Source of the DNA: Labilithrix sp.
Lineage (GTDB): Bacteria; Myxococcota_A; Polyangia; Polyangiales; Polyangiaceae
Reading direction: 5' to 3'
Assembly (NCBI GenBank): GCA_019637175.1
Contig: JAHBWD010000020.1
Span: forward strand, 62,001 to 126,000
Length of the DNA stretch: 64,000 nucleotides
How positions within the stretch are numbered: the stretch's first letter is position 1; every line of letters begins with the position of its first letter. Under the pieces are notes generated by a model. That model saw nothing but the letters and a program-made list of their open reading frames with translations, ran no database searches and was not told where the DNA came from. Below are positions 1 through 8,588 of this stretch, one piece after another. The translations under genes were made by a program, and so were the position numbers.

Positions 1-239
1 AGAAGATCGCGAACTATTACTCCGTCGTCGGCCTCGAGCCCGAGATCCTCGGATACGCGCGCGTCGAAGGCGTCAACGCGCACTTCCCCGTGATGCAGCT
101 GCTCAAGAAGCCGCTCGACATCTCGGGTCAAGGCGTGCGGCACAAGGGCGGGCCCGTGCTTCGTCAGACCGACAAGGCGTTCAACTGCCTCGTCACGTGG
201 ATCGAAGGCCAAGTCAAGAGCGACGACTGCAACGACTAG
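1..239 (+). CDS. C-terminal end of an unrecognised protein (5' truncated by window edge)
   Basis: An open frame enters the window (first full codon at base 3) and ends in TAG at 237-239, giving 78 residues. The fragment has mixed charge, two Cys close to the end (one in the final SDDCND) and no domain I can name. It ends 15 nt before the ROK kinase start. The reading frame has the same GC-rich third positions as its neighbours, so it is very probably the end of a real gene. Function cannot be assigned from this piece. Confidence 0.6.
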   Translation, partial: KIANYYSVVGLEPEILGYARVEGVNAHFPVMQLLKKPLDISGQGVRHKGGPVLRQTDKAFNCLVTWIEGQVKSDDCND

Positions 240-242
240 CCT

Positions 243-248
243 TACGCT
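243..248 (+). promoter_or_regulatory. -10-like hexamer TACGCT before the ROK kinase
   Basis: TACGCT ends 6 nt before the ATG at 255 and overlaps nothing coding. The spacing would put the transcript start at or next to the start codon. No clear -35 was seen. Confidence 0.35.
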
Positions 249-254
249 GGTGCG

Positions 255-977
255 ATGGTCGCCAAGAGAGCGCGAGGCAGCCGCGGCGTTCGGACGCTCG
301 CGATCGACATCGGGGGAACGGGGCTGAAGGCGCTCGTGCTCGACGAGAGAGGCGAGCCGCTCACCGAGCGCGTGCGCGTCCCCACGCCGCGCCCGGCGAC
401 GCCCGAGAGCGTCGTCGACGCGCTCGCGCAGCTGGTGAAGCCGCTCGGCGCGTACGACCGCGTGAGCGTCGGCTTCCCCGGCGTCGTCGTCTCGGGCGCG
501 ACGCGCACCGCGCCCAACCTCGACGGCGGCTGGAAGAACTTCGAGCTCGCCGACTCGCTCGGCAAGCGGCTGGAGAAGCCGACGCGCGTCCTCAACGACG
601 CCGGCGTGCAGGGCTTCGGCGTCATCGAGGGCAAGGGCGTCGAGATGGTGCTGACGCTCGGCACCGGCATGGGGTGCGCCCTCTACGTCGACGGCAAGTA
701 CGTGCCCAACCTGGAGCTCGCGCACCACCCCTTCAAGAAGGGCAAGACGTACGAGCAGTACATCGGGGCCCGCGCGAAAGAAAAGATCGGCAAGAAGCGC
801 TGGAACGCGCGCGTGGCCGAGGTGCTCGCGCAGATCGAACGGATCTGGAATCCTCGCCGGATCTACCTCGGGGGCGGCAACGCCAAGCACGTGCGCCTGG
901 ATTTGCCGCCGCACGTGCACGTCACCGACAACGTCGCCGGTCTGCTCGGCGGTATCGCGCTGTGGGAACAGCGCTAG
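255..977 (+). CDS. ppgK: polyphosphate glucokinase-like ROK family sugar kinase
   Basis: Predicted cytoplasmic kinase of 240 residues. The N-terminal phosphate-binding motif DIGGTG lies at residues 18-23, a GFPG motif follows near 75, and LND places the likely catalytic Asp at about 115. A second Gly-rich LGTGMG motif lies near 135. Length and motif order match ROK-family polyphosphate-glucose phosphotransferases, which make glucose 6-phosphate from polyphosphate (or ATP). The segment after LGTGMG lacks the zinc-binding Cys cluster of repressor-type ROK proteins, and there is no N-terminal helix-turn-helix, so it is a kinase rather than a regulator. The phosphoryl donor cannot be decided by eye. 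Confidence 0.85.
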   Translation: MVAKRARGSRGVRTLAIDIGGTGLKALVLDERGEPLTERVRVPTPRPATPESVVDALAQLVKPLGAYDRVSVGFPGVVVSGATRTAPNLDGGWKNFELADSLGKRLEKPTRVLNDAGVQGFGVIEGKGVEMVLTLGTGMGCALYVDGKYVPNLELAHHPFKKGKTYEQYIGARAKEKIGKKRWNARVAEVLAQIERIWNPRRIYLGGGNAKHVRLDLPPHVHVTDNVAGLLGGIALWEQR

Positions 978-983
978 AAGCGA

Positions 984-989
984 TATGCT
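984..989 (+). promoter_or_regulatory. -10-like hexamer TATGCT before the Ser/Thr kinase
   Basis: TATGCT ends 9 nt before the ATG at 999, just after the stop codon of the sugar kinase gene. Confidence 0.35.
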
Positions 990-998
990 CTCGCACCG

Positions 999-2651
999 AT
1001 GACCGCGGCTGAACGGCGACCGCTTCGCGTCGTGGGGCGCTATGCGCTCTACAGCGAAATTGCGGCCGGCGGCATGGCGACGGTCCACATCGGGCGCCTG
1101 CTCGGGCCCGTCGGCTTCGCCCGCACCGTCGCGGTCAAGCGCCTCCATCCGCAATACGCGAAGGATCCCGAGTTCGTCTCGATGTTCCTCGACGAGGCGA
1201 GGCTCGCCGCGCGCGTGCAGCACCCGAACGTCGTCGCGACGATCGACGTCGTCGCCACCGAGGGCGAGCTCTTCCTCATCATGGACTACGTGCGCGGCGA
1301 GTCGCTCTCGAAGCTCTTGCGCACCGCGCGAAAGCAGGGCGTCCACGTGCCCCCGCGGATCGCCGCGTCGATCCTGTGCGGCTTTCTCCACGGCCTCCAC
1401 GCGGCGCACGAGGCGAAGAACGAGCGCGGCGAGCCGATCAACCTGGTTCATCGCGACGTCTCTCCCCAGAACGTGCTCGTCGGCGCCGACGGCATCGCGC
1501 GTGTCCTCGACTTCGGCATCGCCAAGGCCCAGGGCCGCATCCAGGTCACGCGCGACGGTCAGATCAAAGGCAAGCTCGCGTACATGCCGCCCGAGCAGCT
1601 CTCGGGGCGCGAGACGACGCGGGCGGTCGACATCTACGCGTCGGCGGTCGTCATGTGGGAGATGCTCACGAACGAGCGCCTCTTCAAGGGCGAGACCGAG
1701 GCGGAGACGCTCGCGAAGATCCTCCGCGATCCCGTCGTCGCGCCGAGCGCGGCCGCGCCGTCGATCCCGAAGGCCTTCGACGCGCCGATCCTCAAGGCGC
1801 TCTCGCGCGAGGCGAAGAAGCGCCACGCCACCGCGCGCGAGCTCGCGTTCGACCTCGAGAAGTGCGTCGGCGTCGCCAGCGCGACCGAGGTCGGCGAGTG
1901 GGTCGAAGAGATGGTCGGCGCGATCCTGAGCGCGCGCGAAGATCAGATCGCGCAGATGGAGAGCAACTCGGCGAGCCTGCCGATCTCCGAAGCAGGCATC
2001 CCCCAGACGCCGGAGTCGAGCGACTCCGACGTGAGCCTCGTCCCGAGCGGACCGGCGGGCACGCTCATCGGCGTCGGTCCGTCGTCGGGCCGCCTCGACG
2101 TCGGCGCGCCTCCGAGCAGCCGGCGGACGAACGGCGCGAGCGCGAACGCGAGCGGTGGTCGAGCGCCCGAGGAATCCACGGGCTCGAAGGTGACCGGCTC
2201 TCGCTTCACGGGCACGATGTCGCTCCCGGTCGACAGGAAGCTGCCGATCCTCGCGTCCTTGGGCGGTCTCGTCGTGTTGCTCGTGATCTTGGGCGTCGTC
2301 ATCACGGGCCGCGAGTCGCCGACGCAGGGCGCCGCGCCGGATCCGTCTTCGTCGGCGTCGACCGCGCTCGCGATCCCGCCGGCGCCGACGCCGACGCCGA
2401 GCGCCGTGCTCGACCCCGCGCCTCTCGCGTCGGTCACCGCGGCGCCGAGCGACAGCGTCGCCGTCGAGGAGAAGCCGCCCGATCCGAAACCGGAGACGAA
2501 GCCGCCGCCGGTCGCGCCGCCGCCCGTCCGCCCGCCGGTGCCGGTGGTCACGAAGCCGCCCGCGCCGCCCACGCCGGCGCGCAAAGACTGCGTGCCGCCG
2601 TACACGATCGACGCGAACGGCAGGAAGAAATACAAGCTCGAGTGCATGTGA
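999..2651 (+). CDS. membrane-anchored Hanks-type Ser/Thr protein kinase
   Basis: This is a 550-residue kinase. The catalytic domain spans about residues 10-275, with a Gly-rich loop (AGGMATV), the ATP-binding Lys in AVKR near 46, HRDVSPQN near 150, the DFG motif near 171 and an activation segment ending in PPEQL. A linker rich in Ser and Gly follows, then one transmembrane helix at about 414-436. The C-terminal extracytoplasmic part is rich in Pro and Ala and ends with two Cys (DCVPPY, ECM). All catalytic residues are present, so it should be active. In myxobacteria such kinases relay envelope or developmental signals, but its partner is unknown. It starts 21 nt after the ROK kinase gene and may be co-transcribed or driven by the TATGCT element. 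Confidence 0.92.
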   Translation: MTAAERRPLRVVGRYALYSEIAAGGMATVHIGRLLGPVGFARTVAVKRLHPQYAKDPEFVSMFLDEARLAARVQHPNVVATIDVVATEGELFLIMDYVRGESLSKLLRTARKQGVHVPPRIAASILCGFLHGLHAAHEAKNERGEPINLVHRDVSPQNVLVGADGIARVLDFGIAKAQGRIQVTRDGQIKGKLAYMPPEQLSGRETTRAVDIYASAVVMWEMLTNERLFKGETEAETLAKILRDPVVAPSAAAPSIPKAFDAPILKALSREAKKRHATARELAFDLEKCVGVASATEVGEWVEEMVGAILSAREDQIAQMESNSASLPISEAGIPQTPESSDSDVSLVPSGPAGTLIGVGPSSGRLDVGAPPSSRRTNGASANASGGRAPEESTGSKVTGSRFTGTMSLPVDRKLPILASLGGLVVLLVILGVVITGRESPTQGAAPDPSSSASTALAIPPAPTPTPSAVLDPAPLASVTAAPSDSVAVEEKPPDPKPETKPPPVAPPPVRPPVPVVTKPPAPPTPARKDCVPPYTIDANGRKKYKLECM

Positions 2652-2678
2652 GCGGGCGACGTCTGCTATGAGGCGGCC

Positions 2679-4754
2679 ATGTCGCCGCGTCCGCTGCTCG
2701 CTCTGCCTCTCGTCGCTCTCGTCGCGGTCGTCTCCTCGTGCGCGCCGCCCGAGGCGCCGCGCGTTCCTCCGGTGACCGCCGCCGGCGCGACGAGCGCGCG
2801 CGCTCCCGAGGCGCCCGCCGCGAAGCCGAGCGGGCGCCTCTACGCCGGGCACGGCGCCGAGAGCGTCTCGCCCGAGACGCTCGCGCGCTTCGCGCCGACG
2901 CCGATCCCCGGCGACGCGAGCCGTCGCATCCAAGCGATGCTCGACGTGCGCGCGCCCATCGGCTCGCGGATCGCGCCCGACGGCAGCGCGCTCTTCTTCG
3001 CGTGGACGGTGACGGGCACGCCGCAGGTGTGGAAGGTCGACGGCCCGCGCCGCTTCCCCCAGCAGATCACGGGCGGCGAAGACGTCACGCGCGTCGTCGG
3101 AATCCTGCCCGACGGCAAGCGGCTCGTGGTCGCGCGCGATCGCAAGGGCGAGGAGAACCCGGGCTTGTACCTGCTCGGGGCCGACGGCGGCGCGCTCGAG
3201 GAGGTGCAGCACAAACCCAAGGTGCAGACCGAGCTCCAGTTCGTGAGCGACGACGGAAAGCAGCTCTATTTCCGCGCGAACGACGTGAAGGTCGATTCGT
3301 ATGCAATTTACAAGTACACGATCGCGACGCGCGCCCGCGAGCTCGTGTTCGGCGAAGACGGGCTCTGGAGCGTCGCCGATCGGATCGAGCAGGCGGGCGG
3401 CAAGAAGCTGCTGCTCGAGAAGGCGACCGGCGCGCTGACGCGCGAGTACTTCGAGTGGGACGAGGCGGCGAAGAAGCTGACGCCGCTCTTCGGCCAGAAC
3501 GAGAAAGAGGAGTACGACGCGACCTACGCCGCGACGCCGGGCGAGCTGCTCGTGCTCACGCCGAAGCTCGGCGACTTCCGCCGCCTCTATCGCGTGAAGC
3601 CCTCGGGCCTTCGCGGCAAGCCGCTCGAGGCCGCCGACGTCACGCCGATCACGCCCGACGCGAAGCACGACGTCTCGTCGTTCACGATCGATCGGCCGCA
3701 CGCGCACGTCTACTACACGACGAACGAAGCCGGCTTCACCCGCGCGCACGCGCTCGACGCCAAGACGTACGCCGAGCAGCGGCTGCCCGAGATCAAGGAC
3801 GCGGCGCACGTCACGTTCGGCGCGCCGACGTGGAACGGCCGGTGGGTCCCGATGAACGTGGGTACTTCGAAGGCGCCGACGACCTCGTACGTCTTCGACT
3901 GGCAGACGCAGAAGCTCACGCAGTGGGTCGCGCCGAGCACGCCCGAGATCGACACGACGCGCTTCGCCGTCGCGGCGCTCGAGCACTATCCCGCGCGCGA
4001 CGGGACGAAGATCCCGATGTTCGTTCGCCGCCCGCCGGGCTGCGAGAAGCCCGCGGCGGGCTGTCCCGTGCTCGTGCACTTCCACGGCGGGCCGGAGGGT
4101 CAATCGAGGCCGGGCTTCGGCATGTACGGCCAGATCTTCGTCGACGCCGGCTTCATCTACGTCGAGCCCAACGTGCGCGGCAGCGACGGCTACGGCAAGG
4201 CGTGGCTCCACGCCGACGACGGTCCGAAGCGCCTCCAGGTGATCACCGACATCGAGGACGCGTCGAAGTACGTCCGCACCGCGTGGGCGCACGACGGCAA
4301 GGCTCCCAAGATTGGCATCATGGGCGGCAGCTACGGCGGCTACTCGACGCTCGTCGGCATGACGATGTTCGCCGGCGCCTACGACGCGGGCGTCGCGAAC
4401 GTCGGCATGTCGAACCTGCTCACGTTCCTCCTCAACACCGCCCCGTATCGCCGCGCGCTCCGCGCGAGCGAGTACGGCGATCCAGAGAAGGATCGCGACG
4501 CGCTCCTCCAGCTCTCGCCGGTGACGTACATCGAGAAGGTGAACGCGCCGCTCTTGTTGATCCAGGGCGCGAGCGATCCGCGCGTGCCCGTCGGCGAAGC
4601 GATCCAGATGCACGACGCGCTCGAGAAGCGCGGCATCGCCACCAAGCTCGTCGTCTTCCCCGACGAGGGCCACGGCACGCAGAAGCGGGAAAACAAGGTC
4701 CTCGAGATCGGCCACACGCTTTCGTTCTTCGAGACGCACCTGAAGAAGAAGTGA
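2679..4754 (+). CDS. S9 family prolyl oligopeptidase-type lipoprotein peptidase
   Basis: A 691-residue exported serine peptidase. Residues 1-21 form a lipoprotein signal peptide ending VVSSC. An N-terminal beta-propeller-like region (about 60-430) shields a C-terminal alpha/beta-hydrolase domain. The catalytic triad is readable: Ser551 in GGSYGG, Asp633 in GASDPR and His665 in DEGHG. The oxyanion motif HFHGGPEGQ lies near 465. This matches S9C/acylaminoacyl-peptidase-like enzymes that cut short peptides. The start lies 27 nt after the kinase stop, with TATGAG at 2667-2672 ending 6 nt upstream. Confidence 0.93.
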   Translation: MSPRPLLALPLVALVAVVSSCAPPEAPRVPPVTAAGATSARAPEAPAAKPSGRLYAGHGAESVSPETLARFAPTPIPGDASRRIQAMLDVRAPIGSRIAPDGSALFFAWTVTGTPQVWKVDGPRRFPQQITGGEDVTRVVGILPDGKRLVVARDRKGEENPGLYLLGADGGALEEVQHKPKVQTELQFVSDDGKQLYFRANDVKVDSYAIYKYTIATRARELVFGEDGLWSVADRIEQAGGKKLLLEKATGALTREYFEWDEAAKKLTPLFGQNEKEEYDATYAATPGELLVLTPKLGDFRRLYRVKPSGLRGKPLEAADVTPITPDAKHDVSSFTIDRPHAHVYYTTNEAGFTRAHALDAKTYAEQRLPEIKDAAHVTFGAPTWNGRWVPMNVGTSKAPTTSYVFDWQTQKLTQWVAPSTPEIDTTRFAVAALEHYPARDGTKIPMFVRRPPGCEKPAAGCPVLVHFHGGPEGQSRPGFGMYGQIFVDAGFIYVEPNVRGSDGYGKAWLHADDGPKRLQVITDIEDASKYVRTAWAHDGKAPKIGIMGGSYGGYSTLVGMTMFAGAYDAGVANVGMSNLLTFLLNTAPYRRALRASEYGDPEKDRDALLQLSPVTYIEKVNAPLLLIQGASDPRVPVGEAIQMHDALEKRGIATKLVVFPDEGHGTQKRENKVLEIGHTLSFFETHLKKK

Positions 4755-4764
4755 TCCAACCCTG

Positions 4765-4792
4765 GGTACTTCCTGTGAAAAACAGGGGTACC
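4765..4792. terminator. imperfect hairpin between the peptidase and HU genes
   Basis: GGTAC at 4765-4769 pairs with GTACC at 4788-4792, and CCTGT pairs with ACAGG across a loop of A residues. A one-base bulge interrupts the stem. There is no U-tract, so it could be a terminator for the peptidase gene or a regulatory stem in front of the HU gene. A separate 12-bp perfect palindrome ATTCGCGCGAAT lies at 4822-4833. Confidence 0.4.
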
Positions 4793-4893
4793 GCCGGTGG
4801 AGAGACGCGTTCGAGCGTACGATTCGCGCGAATTTCCATTGCTGCGGCGTCGCGCGCGTCCTAACGCCGCGGGCGAAAGTGAGGCTTCACAAC

Positions 4894-5223
4894 ATGGCAA
4901 CTGCATCGAAGAAGACGAACAAGCCCCTCTCGAAGAACGCGATCGTCGAAGCGGTCACCACCGCCGTCGGCGACGACCTCTCGAAGAAGCAGGTCAAGCT
5001 GGTGATGGAGACCCTGGTCAAGGTCGGCCACCGCGAGCTCAAGAAGACGGGCGTCTTCGTGCTCCACGGGCTCGCGAAGTTCACGGTCGTGAAGAAGCCG
5101 GCGCGTCCCGCCCGCGAAGGCATCAACCCGTTCACCAAGGAGATGCAGAAGTTCCCGGCCAAGCCCGCGAGCAAGGCCGTCCGCGCGCGCGCCGTCAAGG
5201 CCGTCAAAGACGCGGTGAGCTGA
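4894..5223 (+). CDS. HU/IHF-family DNA-binding protein
   Basis: A 109-residue basic protein with the HU fold. Helical dimerisation segments occupy about residues 15-45, beta strands with LKKTGVFVLHGL follow, and the DNA-wrapping arm motif NPFTKE stands in place of the usual NPxTGE near 80. A Lys/Arg/Ala-rich tail ends the protein. HU proteins bend DNA and compact the nucleoid. The ATG at 4894 is chosen over a GTG at 4879 because GTGAGG at 4879-4884 is well placed as a ribosome binding site. The gene is flanked by hairpins on both sides and looks monocistronic. The FTKE variant and Lys-rich ends are typical of divergent proteobacterial HU paralogues. Confidence 0.93.
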   Translation: MATASKKTNKPLSKNAIVEAVTTAVGDDLSKKQVKLVMETLVKVGHRELKKTGVFVLHGLAKFTVVKKPARPAREGINPFTKEMQKFPAKPASKAVRARAVKAVKDAVS

Positions 5224-5241
5224 TTCGACTCCCTCGAGCGG

Positions 5242-5292
5242 GCGGGATCCGCGCAGGCGATCCCGCTCGTCTCCCGGGCCCCGAAGGGGCCC
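5242..5292 (+). terminator. two tandem GC-rich hairpins after the HU gene
   Basis: The first stem is GCGGGATC (5242-5249) with GATCCCGC (5259-5266) around a 9-nt loop. The second is GGGCCCC (5276-5282) with GGGGCCC (5286-5292) around GAA. Both follow the HU stop within 70 nt. Neither has a U-run, but two stacked strong stems make termination likely. Confidence 0.6.
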
Positions 5293-5305
5293 CCAATGGC
5301 CGGCG

Positions 5306-5333
5306 CTGACGGGGCGCGAAGCTCGGCTATACT
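5306..5333 (+). promoter_or_regulatory. promoter of the expansin gene
   Basis: CTGACG (5306-5311) and TATACT (5328-5333) are separated by 16 bp, a good sigma70-like arrangement. TATACT ends 7 nt before the GTG at 5341. An upstream ATG at 5296 would place this promoter inside the gene, which argues for the GTG start. Confidence 0.55.
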
Positions 5334-5340
5334 CGGGATC

Positions 5341-6123
5341 GTGATCCGATCCGCCCTCTTCGCGCTCGCCACGTCGTGTCTCGTCCTCGTCGCCTGCGGA
5401 GGCAACGACCAGGGTGGCGATCCCGGCTCCTCGGGCGGCCCTGGCGGCAGCAGCGGCTCGAGCGGCGGCAACGGCGGAGGCCCGAGCGGATCGAGCGGAT
5501 CGAGCGGAGGCTCGGCCTTCTCCACGCAGAAGCAAGACGGCATCGCGACCTACTACGACGCCGACGGCGCCAGCGCGTGGAACTGCGGCTTCCCCGTCAC
5601 GCCCGACGACATCGACATCACCGCGCTCAACGACGCCGAGTACGACAAGAGCAACGGATGCGGCGCGTGCTTCGTGGTCACCGGCCCGAAGGGATCGGTC
5701 ACCGTGCGCGCGGTCGATCGCTGCCCGGGCTGCGAGAAGGGCCACCTCGATCTCAGCGAGCAAGCCTTCGCGAAGATCGCCGAGCCGAAGGCCGGGCGCG
5801 TGCCGATCACGTATCAGGGCGTCGCGTGCGGGGTCTCGGGCAACCTCTCGTATCACTTCAAAGACGGCAGCTCGAAGTACTGGACGGCGATCCAGATCCG
5901 CAATCACAAGGTGCCGATCACGAAGGTCGAGTACCAGAAGAACGGCGCGTTCGTGGACATGCCGCGCTCGGATTACAACTACTTCATCGATCCGAAGGGC
6001 GTCGGCGATCAACCGAACGGGATCAAGCTGCGCATCACGTCGGTCGACGGCCAGGTCGTGGAAGACACCGTGCCCGGCGTCGGCGACGACAAGCTCGTTC
6101 CGGGCGCCGTGCAGTTCAAGTGA
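5341..6123 (+). CDS. bacterial expansin (EXLX-type) lipoprotein
   Basis: A 260-residue exported protein. The lipobox LVAC gives an acylated Cys19, followed by a Gly/Ser-rich linker to about residue 60. The double-psi beta-barrel domain (about 62-160) carries the essential Asp in AVDRCPGC at 126. The second, cellulose-binding domain (about 165-260) has AIQIRNHK, the aromatic pair Tyr180-Trp181 and Tyr212 in DYNYF. These correspond to Asp82, Trp125-Trp126 and Tyr157 of Bacillus subtilis EXLX1, with one Trp replaced by Tyr. Expansins loosen plant or other polysaccharide walls without hydrolysis. Surface anchoring by lipid and the extra Cys in domain 1 differ from the secreted Bacillus protein. 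Start chosen from the promoter and lipobox. Confidence 0.93.
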   Translation: MIRSALFALATSCLVLVACGGNDQGGDPGSSGGPGGSSGSSGGNGGGPSGSSGSSGGSAFSTQKQDGIATYYDADGASAWNCGFPVTPDDIDITALNDAEYDKSNGCGACFVVTGPKGSVTVRAVDRCPGCEKGHLDLSEQAFAKIAEPKAGRVPITYQGVACGVSGNLSYHFKDGSSKYWTAIQIRNHKVPITKVEYQKNGAFVDMPRSDYNYFIDPKGVGDQPNGIKLRITSVDGQVVEDTVPGVGDDKLVPGAVQFK

Positions 6124-6126
6124 GCG

Positions 6127-7023
6127 TCAGCTCGACGCGCTCGCCTTCACCTCGACCATCGCGCGGCTGACCTCCTCGAGGGAGTCGCCCATCGATTCGA
6201 CGGCCTTGAGATCGCGATCGTCGAGTCCGACGGTCGCGGCGCGGACGGTGTCGGCTCCGGTATAGGCGCGCGAGAGCACGGTGACGTGCTCTTCGAGCTT
6301 CTGATCGAGCATCGTGAGCACCGCGTCGGCCGCGGTCGGCGAAGACGTCGACGCCGGTGCCGGCGCGTCGGCGACGCGAAGGAGCAGCCTCGGACGCGAG
6401 CGCTCGAGGCGCACGCGCGCCTCCGCGAGGCGAAGGAGCGATTGCCACGTCTTCTTCACGTTCGCGCGAGCGTCGCGCTCGAGCGGGACGTCTTCGGCGC
6501 TCCTCCGGAGCTCGGCGCCGCGCGCGAGCGCGGACCTCGCCGGCTCGGACACGCCTTCGGCCGCGAGATCGAGCGCGTGCGCGACGGGATCGTCGGCCTC
6601 GACGAGGAGCGGAAGCGCAGAGAGCACCGCGGCCATCACGATCGCGACGCCGAGCACGGGCAGCGACGACGTGGTGAACGCGGCCCCGAGCGATCCCGCG
6701 AGCGCGCCGCCGACGAGCGCGACCAGAACGTGGACCGCGCGCGCGGTCTTCGAGCGAACGCGCGTCGTGCGCTCGGCGAACGCCGCCGCGATCATGATCG
6801 CGCCTGCCGCCGCCGGCGAGACGGCCGCGAGGACGCCGCTGCCGAAGGCGCCGAACGCGCCCGCGGCGACCGAGAGCGACTGCGCCGATCCGCTCGCGCA
6901 GATCGCGACGAGCACGCCGAGCCACACGAGCGCGGCCGCCGACGCGACCGGGCCGAAGCGATTCGCGATCGGCGCGACGGCGAAGAGCGACGCGGCGGCG
7001 ACGATGAACGCGAGCTTCTTCAT
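6127..7023 (-). CDS. hypothetical multi-pass membrane protein next to a vWA protein
   Basis: A 298-residue protein I do not recognise. Four or more hydrophobic Ala/Val/Gly-rich segments fill residues 4-135, followed by a charged, Arg/Glu/Leu-rich helical tail (about 140-298) likely to face the cytoplasm. The start ATG lies 1 nt after the stop of the vWA gene (TGA-C-ATG), so the two are translationally coupled and probably act together. It ends 3 nt from the stop of the convergent expansin gene. Confidence 0.75.
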   Translation of the reverse strand: MKKLAFIVAAASLFAVAPIANRFGPVASAAALVWLGVLVAICASGSAQSLSVAAGAFGAFGSGVLAAVSPAAAGAIMIAAAFAERTTRVRSKTARAVHVLVALVGGALAGSLGAAFTTSSLPVLGVAIVMAAVLSALPLLVEADDPVAHALDLAAEGVSEPARSALARGAELRRSAEDVPLERDARANVKKTWQSLLRLAEARVRLERSRPRLLLRVADAPAPASTSSPTAADAVLTMLDQKLEEHVTVLSRAYTGADTVRAATVGLDDRDLKAVESMGDSLEEVSRAMVEVKASASS

Positions 7024-7024
7024 G

Positions 7025-8458
7025 TCAATACACCGTGCTCCGCGAGAGGTTGCCCATCTCTTTCGCCGCCGCGGCCTTCGCCGCCGCGCGGCCCTTGTCG
7101 CTCCGCGGCGGCGTCGCCGCGAAGCTCTTCTTCATCTCTTCGTACGACTTGCGCTGCGCCCCGAGCGCGGTCGCGACCGACGCGGGCGCCGCGGCCTCTG
7201 CGCTCGCGAGCGCGCGCTCGTTGTCGGCGGTGATCTGCGCGGCGCGCGCCACGTCGCCCTGGGCGTACGCGTTCGCCGCCTCCATCTGCCGGCGCGAGGC
7301 GAGGACGCTCGCCGCGCTCGCGAGGACCGCGCCGTCTTTGCCGCGCTCGACCTCGGAGGCGTCGGCGGTCGCGAGGAGCGTGAGGCGAGGCGCGCTCGCC
7401 GTCGTCGGTCCCGCGCCGACGAGGTTCCAGCTCGCTTCCGTCTCGACGTCCATCGCGCTGCCCGACGCGCTCGCGGTCATCTCGACGATCACGCGGCGTT
7501 CGTCGCCCGCGAAGAGCGAGCCGAGCGAGAGATCGACCTCGCCGCCGTTCACGACGACGTCGGCGCCGGTCGCGTGGACGAAGCGCATGCCGTTCGGCAG
7601 GCGGAGGCGCACGTGCGCGTGCTCGACCGTCGTCGTCGCCGTCTCCTCGAGCTCGCGGTGGAGGAACTTCGCGAGCGAGCCGCCTTCTTTGATGAACCCG
7701 AAGTTGCCGTGTCCGTTCTGCGCGAGGCTGCCCATGTAGCTCTCGTCGAAGTCGAGGCCGATACCGAGCGACGAGACGGTGATGCCCGACGCGAAGCTGG
7801 AGCGCGCGAGGTTCTCCGCCTGCGCGCGCGTCGCGTCGAGGCCGTCGCTCACGAGGACGATGCGGCGCACGCGACCGCGCGCCGCTTCGTCGAGCGCGCG
7901 GAGCCCGTGCGAGAGACCGCCGGGGATGTTGGTGCCGCCCCCGGCGACGATCTCGCGCACCCTTTCGGACAACGACGCGCGCACCGCGCCGACGCGCGCG
8001 AGCTGTTGCACGAGCTCGCTTCGGTCGTCATAGCGAACGAGCGCGATCTCGTCGTCGTCGCGCATGTTGGAGAGGAGCTCGAGGACCGAGCGCTTGGCGT
8101 CTTCGATCTTCTCGCCGCTCATCGATCCCGAGGTGTCGAGAACGACGGCGAGCGAGATCGGCGCGCGGGCGACGCCGCGGCTCTTCGCGTCGGCGACGAC
8201 GCGAACGTCGGCGAAGACGGACGCGTCTTGCCCCGTGAGGAGGTGCGTGTGGCTCAGCGACACCATCCCGTGGACGCCGGGGCCGGAGAAGACGGCCGAG
8301 CTCTTCCCCGCGGTCAGGGCAGGGCGGCTGAACACACCGTCACCCGGCAAGGCCGACGCCGATCGGTGAAGGACGAGGCCGCCCGTCGCGAGGACCACCG
8401 CGGAGAGGGCGATGCCCCGGCGGATGCGCGGGTTGCGAAACCAGATGGAAATCGACAT
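7025..8458 (-). CDS. von Willebrand factor type A domain protein
   Basis: A 477-residue protein with an N-terminal membrane or signal segment (about 14-34). A vWA domain starts near residue 100 with an intact metal-ion-dependent adhesion motif: DTSGS, a downstream Thr in GGGTNIPGG and Asp in VSDG. A beta-rich domain follows the vWA fold. The C-terminal region (from about 390) is helical and ends near the basic, Ala/Lys-rich tail. The arrangement resembles Ca-activated-chloride-channel/BatA-type vWA proteins, which bind ligands or partners outside the inner membrane. It heads a two-gene unit with the membrane protein at 6127-7023. Confidence 0.87.
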   Translation of the reverse strand: MSISIWFRNPRIRRGIALSAVVLATGGLVLHRSASALPGDGVFSRPALTAGKSSAVFSGPGVHGMVSLSHTHLLTGQDASVFADVRVVADAKSRGVARAPISLAVVLDTSGSMSGEKIEDAKRSVLELLSNMRDDDEIALVRYDDRSELVQQLARVGAVRASLSERVREIVAGGGTNIPGGLSHGLRALDEAARGRVRRIVLVSDGLDATRAQAENLARSSFASGITVSSLGIGLDFDESYMGSLAQNGHGNFGFIKEGGSLAKFLHRELEETATTTVEHAHVRLRLPNGMRFVHATGADVVVNGGEVDLSLGSLFAGDERRVIVEMTASASGSAMDVETEASWNLVGAGPTTASAPRLTLLATADASEVERGKDGAVLASAASVLASRRQMEAANAYAQGDVARAAQITADNERALASAEAAAPASVATALGAQRKSYEEMKKSFAATPPRSDKGRAAAKAAAAKEMGNLSRSTVY

Positions 8459-8561
8459 GTTCGAGACCTCGCGCGAGCGCCGATGAGCGCCGATGGCCGA
8501 GAGCGGCGGCGGTGATTCGGCTCTAGACGCGCGAGGTCGCGTTTCGATTTCTGATTTTTGC

Positions 8562-8585
8562 GCCGCGCGCGTCGGCGCGCGCGGC
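8562..8585. terminator. strong GC hairpin after the lipoprotein gene at 8589
   Basis: GCCGCGCGCG (8562-8571) pairs with CGCGCGCGGC (8576-8585) around a TCGG loop, 4 nt beyond the stop of the minus-strand gene. No U-run follows on that strand. An AT-rich stretch (about 8542-8560) lies on the other side, in front of the vWA gene's upstream region. Confidence 0.5.
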
Positions 8586-8588
8586 CGC

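Noticed and set aside
5296..5340. Upstream ATG for the expansin gene
   Set aside because: The -10 box TATACT lies between this ATG and the lipoprotein signal; GTG at 5341 gives a proper signal peptide.
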